Assembly: GCF_000193735.1 (NCBI RefSeq)
Contig: NZ_AEPF01000010.1
Coordinates: 1-64,000, forward strand
Direction of reading: 5' to 3'
DNA from: Neisseria sicca 4320
GTDB taxonomy: Bacteria > Pseudomonadota > Gammaproteobacteria > Burkholderiales > Neisseriaceae
Length of the DNA stretch: 64,000 nucleotides
In this document: positions 60,040 through 64,000 of the stretch, piece by piece
Numbering within the stretch: position 1 is the first letter of the stretch
Layout: the number at the start of each line of letters is the position of its first letter
Translations under genes and position numbers: made by a program
The notes under the pieces: generated by a model
Told to the model about the DNA's origin: nothing
What the model saw: the letters and a program-made list of their open reading frames with translations, nothing else
Database searches by the model: none

Positions 60040-60381
60040 TTATTTAGCGATATAACCACCAAAAACTTTTTTGCCCCAATTTAAATTATCAAACATATCC
60101 CAAAATGCCGGTACATCAAGAGAGTAGAATAAATGTTGCTCCCCGTTTTTGTATGTCATGATTTGGGCTGTTTTAATATTTTCATTTCCAATTGTAATAA
60201 ATTTGAATGAAACTTCATGCACATTAAATTCTTCCCCATCTACAATTAAAAGATTTTGTTCAGGTTTGAACTCCACTTCTTTTGTTTCGCCCGTGTTGAT
60301 TCGATTAAATCGTGTAACAGTTTCATATTGGCGTTTTACTTCAACTTTTTCCGTTTTGATGACGTTTATTGAGAATTTCAT
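60040..60381 (-). CDS. AT-rich accessory gene of unknown function (113 aa)
   Basis: Starts MKFSINVIKTEKVEVKRQYETVTRF with AGGAG upstream; longer frames lack a signal. The sequence alternates short strands (KEVEFKPEQNLLIVDGEEFNVHEVSFKFITI) and ends in an aromatic helix. It has its own terminator and a possible operator upstream, so it is a self-contained unit of the kind phages carry as cargo. No family recognised. Confidence 0.65.
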   Translation of the reverse strand: MKFSINVIKTEKVEVKRQYETVTRFNRINTGETKEVEFKPEQNLLIVDGEEFNVHEVSFKFITIGNENIKTAQIMTYKNGEQHLFYSLDVPAFWDMFDNLNWGKKVFGGYIAK

Positions 60382-60462
60382 TTTTTTTGCTCCTATCCGC
60401 CCGATGGCGGTCAGTTTGTTAATCATGTTTCGGCGGTCTGTGTTGTCTGCCGATGTGTGTAT

Positions 60463-60485
60463 ATTACCGCGTTTAATGCGGTAAT
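60463..60485. promoter_or_regulatory. Inverted repeat upstream of the AT-rich accessory gene
   Basis: ATTACCGC (60463-60470) and GCGGTAAT (60478-60485) are perfect arms around GTTTAAT. It lies between the integrase stop and the accessory gene start and may be an operator or an RNA hairpin; there is no T-run. Confidence 0.45.
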
Positions 60486-60548
60486 GCAAGAGGTTTTTTG
60501 ATTATTCCACATAAATTCCATAACTTTATGATTTGTATGATAATTTAT

Positions 60549-61703
60549 TTATAGGTTATCTACAAAGTCCGCCCAATCTTGCAACATTTGGCGGCGTTGC
60601 GTGATAAATTTGGCATGAAAATATGCCGCATCTGTTTGATTGTCTTTGGCATGGGCAAGCTGCGCCTTGATGTACTCATGCTCATATCCCATCTCTGATA
60701 GGTTGGTTGCAAGTGTCGCTCTAAAATCATGCCCCGATATTGTCAGTCCCATGTACTCCAATGCTCTATTTATGGTTGTGGCCGACAGCATATCATCGGG
60801 TCGTTTACTGTTCGGGAAAAGTAGCCGCCCGTTTCCCGTAACCGCGTGTAGCTCTTTGAGTAACTCGACAACCTGAGACGACAATGGCACGACGTGCGTT
60901 CTCGACTTTTTCATTTTGTTCGCGGGGATGCGCCAAATCGCGGCAGATAGGTCAATATCAACCCATTCAGCCCGCCTTGCCTCAATAGTTCGGACTGCTG
61001 TGTATAAAAGCAACTGCGCCGCTTTTTTGACGACAAACGACCCATTGTAGCTTGCGAGGCTTCTTTTAAAATCCCTGATTTGTTCGGCGGTCATGGCTTT
61101 GGCATGGGTTATTTCGGGTCGCTTGAGATACCCGGCAAAAGCCAACGTCGGGTCATTTGTCGCCCTCATTGTTCGGATCGCGTATAAAAATACTGCGCTC
61201 ATGTGTTGGCGGGTGTATATACCCGACACAATAACGCCTTTGTCTTTGCAAACGTCGAGACACTCCATAATCTGACGCGGCGTTACTTTGGTTATCGGCG
61301 TGTCTCCGATGATTGGATAGGCGTATTTTTTAAGCATACGATGTATGGCTTTAATACTACCATCGCTGATTGCCTTAGATGCCAGGTACTCTTCGGCGAT
61401 GGCTTCAAACGTGTTTCTGTTTTGGCGCGCGTTTTGGCGTTTCTTTTCGGCTCGGTCTTTGGCTGGGTTAATTCCCTGCTGGACAAGCAGCCGCGCTTCT
61501 TTGCGCCTTTCACGCGCTTCAGCCAGCGATATATCAGGATATGCGCCGATAGCGAAAACAGACTCTTTACCGTCAAGCCTGAAACGATACCGCCATAGTT
61601 TTGAGCCGTTTGGATTGATGACGATATACAAACCATTGGAATCGGTTAATTTATAAGGCTTTTCGGCTGGTTTCGCCTTGCGGATTTGGGTATCGTTAAG
61701 CAT
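60549..61703 (-). CDS. Tyrosine integrase (P4/DUF4102 type)
   Basis: 384 residues. The N-terminal DUF4102 domain reads LNDTQIRKAKPAEKPYKLTDSNGLYIVINPNGSKLWRYRFRLDGKE, then a core-binding domain. Catalytic residues: Arg in TAVRTIEARRAEW (near 237), HxxR in SGHDFRATLATNLSEMG (near 323) and Tyr in DAAYFHAKF (near 359). I chose the ATG at 61703, at the usual MLNDTQI start; upstream in-frame codons have no family match. It lies 162 bases from attR and should catalyse recombination at the trpG core. Confidence 0.93.
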   Translation of the reverse strand: MLNDTQIRKAKPAEKPYKLTDSNGLYIVINPNGSKLWRYRFRLDGKESVFAIGAYPDISLAEARERRKEARLLVQQGINPAKDRAEKKRQNARQNRNTFEAIAEEYLASKAISDGSIKAIHRMLKKYAYPIIGDTPITKVTPRQIMECLDVCKDKGVIVSGIYTRQHMSAVFLYAIRTMRATNDPTLAFAGYLKRPEITHAKAMTAEQIRDFKRSLASYNGSFVVKKAAQLLLYTAVRTIEARRAEWVDIDLSAAIWRIPANKMKKSRTHVVPLSSQVVELLKELHAVTGNGRLLFPNSKRPDDMLSATTINRALEYMGLTISGHDFRATLATNLSEMGYEHEYIKAQLAHAKDNQTDAAYFHAKFITQRRQMLQDWADFVDNL

Positions 61704-61864
61704 AAAAAAAGCGGGTATGTGTGAGGGGATACCCACAATCATACCCACTTTTTTTAAGGATTGCCACGCACTGACGCGAACAAAAACGGACAAGAAGTAG
61801 CGTTAAATTCAAATTTTTCAAAACGATAAGATTTAATACGGACTACTGCGAACGAGAATAACAA
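61704..61864. promoter_or_regulatory. Integrase upstream region with candidate arm-type sites
   Basis: ATACCCAC occurs at 61729-61736 and 61741-61748, and AAAAGCGGGTAT at 61707-61718 is the inverse of ATACCCGCTTTT found near attL (20491-20502). These could be integrase arm sites. No gene is seen. Confidence 0.5.
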
Positions 61865-61884
61865 TTATCAATGAACAAAAGCAT
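61865..61884. repeat. Attachment site attR (core)
   Basis: Exact copy of the 20-bp attL core. Downstream of it on the minus strand comes phage DNA instead of trpG, while the bases beyond 61884 (reading CCTAAAAGGCCGCACACTC before the ATG on the minus strand) include the native trpG ribosome binding site. Confidence 0.93.
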
Positions 61885-61898
61885 GAGTGTGCGGCCTT

Positions 61899-62234
61899 TT
61901 AGGGTTGTTTGACGGCGGCGATGTTTTCAGGCGAGTTGATAAACGCCCACATCTGCTCTTCGGTTCGAAAAACGCCGTTACGGACGATATAATGCAGCGG
62001 ATGCTTAATCAGCGCGTCCGCTTTGCGGACAAAAACACGCATATTGCAGCTATTTGCCGCCATTTCCAACACTTTGGCGGCAAAAGCCGGGCGGTGCAGC
62101 TTGTCGTGCATCAGCGGATGGCGGGCGATGTATTCGTTCAGAGGCTTGCCGCTGCTGTGGAAGTCGGTGTGCAGCGGGTCGAGGAATACAATGAAAAAAG
62201 GCATCTTGCCCAAATAATCGTCTGCATCGTTCAT
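61899..62234 (-). CDS. Hypothetical protein formerly upstream of trpG (111 aa)
   Basis: A soluble alpha/beta sequence, MPFFIVFLDPLHTDFHSSGKPLNEYIARHPLMHDKL, EMAANSCNMRVFVRKADAL and NGVFRTEEQMWAFINSPEN. No family recognised with certainty. Its stop is 14 bases from the trpG ATG position in the uninterrupted chromosome, so the two were probably one operon. A start at 62204 (MPFF) is also possible; neither has a strong ribosome binding site. Confidence 0.65.
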   Translation of the reverse strand: MNDADDYLGKMPFFIVFLDPLHTDFHSSGKPLNEYIARHPLMHDKLHRPAFAAKVLEMAANSCNMRVFVRKADALIKHPLHYIVRNGVFRTEEQMWAFINSPENIAAVKQP

Positions 62235-62376
62235 AAGCGTTTCGGACGGAATATTTATATCGCCATAATATCACAACCACGATTTTTGATTCGCGTCAGG
62301 TCGTCTGAAACATTGCTTGCCACATTCCGAAGTATCCACTTAAAATCAGCCTTACATTCCAAAAAGAGATTTGCTT

Positions 62377-63255
62377 ATGGGTTTCAAACTTACCCCGATT
62401 GATGTTGTAGAAAACATCAGTCGCGAAGATTTTTATCAAAACTATCTCAAGCCCCGCTGTCCTGTCGTCATCAAAGGACTGACCCGCAACTGGCCCGCCC
62501 GCGACAAATGGTCGCTGGACTATATGAAAGAAACCATCGGCGATATCGTCGTCCCCTTGTACGACAGCGCCAAAGCCGACCCTTCCGCGCCGATTAACGC
62601 CGCCAGTACGGAAATGCGCTTCAGCGACTATATCGATCTGATCAAACGCGAGCCGACGGATTTGCGGATTTTCTTATTTGACCCCATCAAACACGCTCCC
62701 GCCTTGCTGAACGATTACGTTTTCCCCAAAGAGCTGATGGGCGGATTCTTAGACCGATACCCTACCCTGTTTTTCGGCGGTGCCGGTTCGGAAACCTTCC
62801 TGCACTACGACATCGATATGGCACACATCTTCCATACGCATTTCGGAAAGAAACACATCATCTTGTTCGATTACAAATGGAAAGAGCGTCTGTTCCGCAT
62901 TCCTTTCGCCACTTACGCGCTGGAAGACTACCACGTCGACAACCCCGATACCGAACGCTTCCCCGAGCTTGAGGGCGTCGAGGGCATCGAATGTTTCTTG
63001 GAATACGGCGACACCCTGTTCATGCCGACCGGCTGGTGGCATTGGATGAAATATCTTGACGGCTCATTCTCCATCTCCCTGCGCGCATGGGATGAAAGCT
63101 GGGCGGTTAAGGCACACAGCCTTTGGAACCTGACCGTACAGCGCAAGTTCGACGACTTCATGAAAGCCCGCTTCAAAGCACGCTACATGAATTGGAAAGA
63201 ACAGCTTGCCTGCAAACGCGCCCGCCGCGCATGGGAACGCGGCATGCCTCGTTAA
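62377..63255 (+). CDS. Cupin-like/JmjC-type protein (putative 2-oxoglutarate-dependent hydroxylase)
   Basis: 292 residues. The cupin_8 pattern is present: RPVVIKG-like start (RCPVVIKGLTRNWPA), the metal-binding HxD in ETFLHYDIDMAH, and the distal His in FMPTGWWHWMKYLDG. Such proteins are often Fe(II)/2-oxoglutarate hydroxylases of proteins or RNA; the substrate here is unknown. The ATG at 62377 is chosen over a TTG two codons earlier. An uptake sequence lies in the upstream gap, and a DUS terminator follows. Confidence 0.82.
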   Translation: MGFKLTPIDVVENISREDFYQNYLKPRCPVVIKGLTRNWPARDKWSLDYMKETIGDIVVPLYDSAKADPSAPINAASTEMRFSDYIDLIKREPTDLRIFLFDPIKHAPALLNDYVFPKELMGGFLDRYPTLFFGGAGSETFLHYDIDMAHIFHTHFGKKHIILFDYKWKERLFRIPFATYALEDYHVDNPDTERFPELEGVEGIECFLEYGDTLFMPTGWWHWMKYLDGSFSISLRAWDESWAVKAHSLWNLTVQRKFDDFMKARFKARYMNWKEQLACKRARRAWERGMPR

Positions 63256-63264
63256 AACAAACCT

Positions 63265-63303
63265 AAAGGTCGTCTGAAAACGGTATTTCAGACGACCTTT
63301 TTA
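63265..63303. terminator. DUS inverted-repeat terminator after the cupin gene
   Basis: AAAGGTCGTCTGAAA (63265-63279) and TTTCAGACGACCTTT (63286-63300) are perfect arms, followed by T residues. It may also serve the converging DUF4124-type gene. Confidence 0.85.
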
Positions 63304-63321
63304 TTGACATCTTTTCCTCCA

Positions 63322-63784
63322 TCAATACTCAGGCATCATCTCACCTTCACCGCCCATGCTGTTTGCCGCATTAACCCGCTCCTGCGCGGCTTTCACTTGA
63401 TTTTCCAGGCCCTTAATCCGTTCTTGATAGCGGGCGTAGTTGCGCTCGTTGCCATAACGGACCTGTTTGCCCTCTTCCAGATTTTTCTGTGCCTGAGCCA
63501 ATTCGTTTTGTGCCGAAGACGAACCGGGTATTGCTCCGGCTGGCGGAAGCGGCATTTGTTCGGAAGGAACGTTTCTTGAAGCAGCGTTTGCTGATGCCGA
63601 GTGTGCGGACGGTGCGGCGGAGGTATAAACCGAAGGTCTGCCGATATTGCCCGGTTTGCAGTTTTTGCCGCCGGTCTGCGTATAGGTTTTACGCCCTGAT
63701 TTGTCGATACATTCAAATACGGGGGATGCCGTTGCTACGACGGAAAATGCGAGCAGTAATGTGCTTAAAAATCAATTTATTCAT
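63322..63784 (-). pseudogene. DUF4124-type periplasmic protein, frameshifted in its signal peptide
   Basis: The main frame reads LLLAFSVVATASPVFECIDKSGRKTYTQTGGKNCKPG, then an Ala/Ser-rich linker and a coiled coil ending GGEGEMMPEY. This is a DUF4124 start and a KLE-rich tail. The only ATG with a signal-like N-terminus (MNKLIF at 63784) is in another frame. A run of five A on the plus strand (63767-63771) separates them; a change in this run restores MNKLI-LSTLLLAFSVV. As written, only an internal ATG at 63555 is in frame. Confidence 0.7.
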
Positions 63785-63806
63785 TCTTATACCTTTCATC
63801 AAATCA

Positions 63807-64000
63807 TCAAAACCATATCCACCATGCCACCAAAGCAATGATCATCACCAAATTCGCAATAATAATCGGCTTCCATTGCCTAGGCGCACGGCGCAATTCT
63901 GCGCCCGAACGTGTTCGGCGGATATAGAAAAACGGACTGAGCAGCATGGATGCGGCACACAACAGAATAATCACGGCGTAATAGATTTTTTCGGTTTCCA
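63807..64000 (-). CDS. Small two-helix membrane protein, cut by the window end
   Basis: Frame ETEKIYYAVIILLCAASMLLSPFFYIRR, then a basic loop and PIIIANLVMIIALVAWWIWF before the stop. Two membrane helices are visible. The last two bases of the window could be the TG of an ATG start, so perhaps only one base is missing. It lies 22 bases upstream of the DUF4124-type gene on the same strand. Confidence 0.65.
   Translation of the reverse strand, partial: ETEKIYYAVIILLCAASMLLSPFFYIRRTRSGAELRRAPRQWKPIIIANLVMIIALVAWWIWF

Larger units (their letters stand above)
20406..61884. mobile_element. Integrated tailed prophage (lambda-like layout, siphovirus-type tail)
   Basis: About 41.5 kb between two copies of a 20-bp core. 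An integrase is at the right end and an AlpA-like gene at the left. The order is leftward early, repressor/Cro switch, rightward replication and recombination, terminase, head, tail, lysis, integrase. A tape-measure protein and a major tail protein without any sheath gene point to a long non-contractile tail. Two early or lysis genes appear broken (initiator at 31785, small ORF at 58816); all main structural genes look intact. Confidence 0.95.

Overview
The window is from the chromosome of a commensal Neisseria. The 12-mer AGGTCGTCTGAA, a DNA uptake sequence (DUS) dialect of the mucosa/sicca/subflava type, occurs many times and often as terminator hairpins. A Correia element, an IS30-family remnant of the IS1655 type, and pnp, patA/patB/ape1, glgP/glgX and trpD/trpG of neisserial type agree with this. 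The exact species cannot be read from the sequence alone.

Chromosomal left arm (1-20425). An IS30 remnant is followed by a CbiM-like membrane protein (-), ftsK (+), greA (+) and pnp (-). Next comes the peptidoglycan O-acetylation cluster patA-patB-ape1 (-), the glycogen-degrading genes glgP and glgX (-), a HlyD-type adaptor with a TetR regulator (-), a 157-bp Correia element, and trpD and trpG (-).

Prophage (20406-61884, about 41.5 kb). A tailed, lambda-organised siphovirus-like prophage is inserted in the first seven codons of trpG. A perfect 20-bp direct repeat marks both ends. The leftward early operon (20512-28975) holds an AlpA-like regulator, an NTP pyrophosphohydrolase, a C5 methyltransferase, ssb, a RecE-like exonuclease with a putative partner, and many small genes. 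HicA/HicB, the CI-like repressor and the Cro/YdaS-like protein form the switch. The operators are TAGCNNNGCTA palindromes at both early promoters. The rightward early operon (30806-35609) carries replication functions (an initiator split by a frameshift and a DnaC-like loader), RusA, a Ref-like HNH protein, NinB and a candidate late regulator. A BamE-like lipoprotein and a promoter-terminator pair precede the late genes. These encode terminase, a portal-MuF fusion, protease, capsid, connectors, tail tube, chaperones, tail tip, a displaced tape measure, holin candidates, an M15 endolysin and nested spanins. Three small leftward genes and the integrase close the right end.

Chromosomal right arm (61885-64000). 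A small gene that before integration lay directly upstream of trpG, a cupin/JmjC-like protein (+), a frameshifted DUF4124-type gene (-), and a small membrane protein cut by the window end.

How it works together: the repressor controls both early promoters. The last rightward early gene probably switches on the late operon through the promoter-terminator pair at 35924-36003. Lysis uses a peptide-cleaving endolysin. In the lysogen, trpG keeps its coding sequence but loses its native upstream region. The least described features are an approximately 100-residue domain present in two different tail proteins, the displaced tape measure, the BamE-like lipoprotein, and the unassigned genes between the spanins and the integrase.
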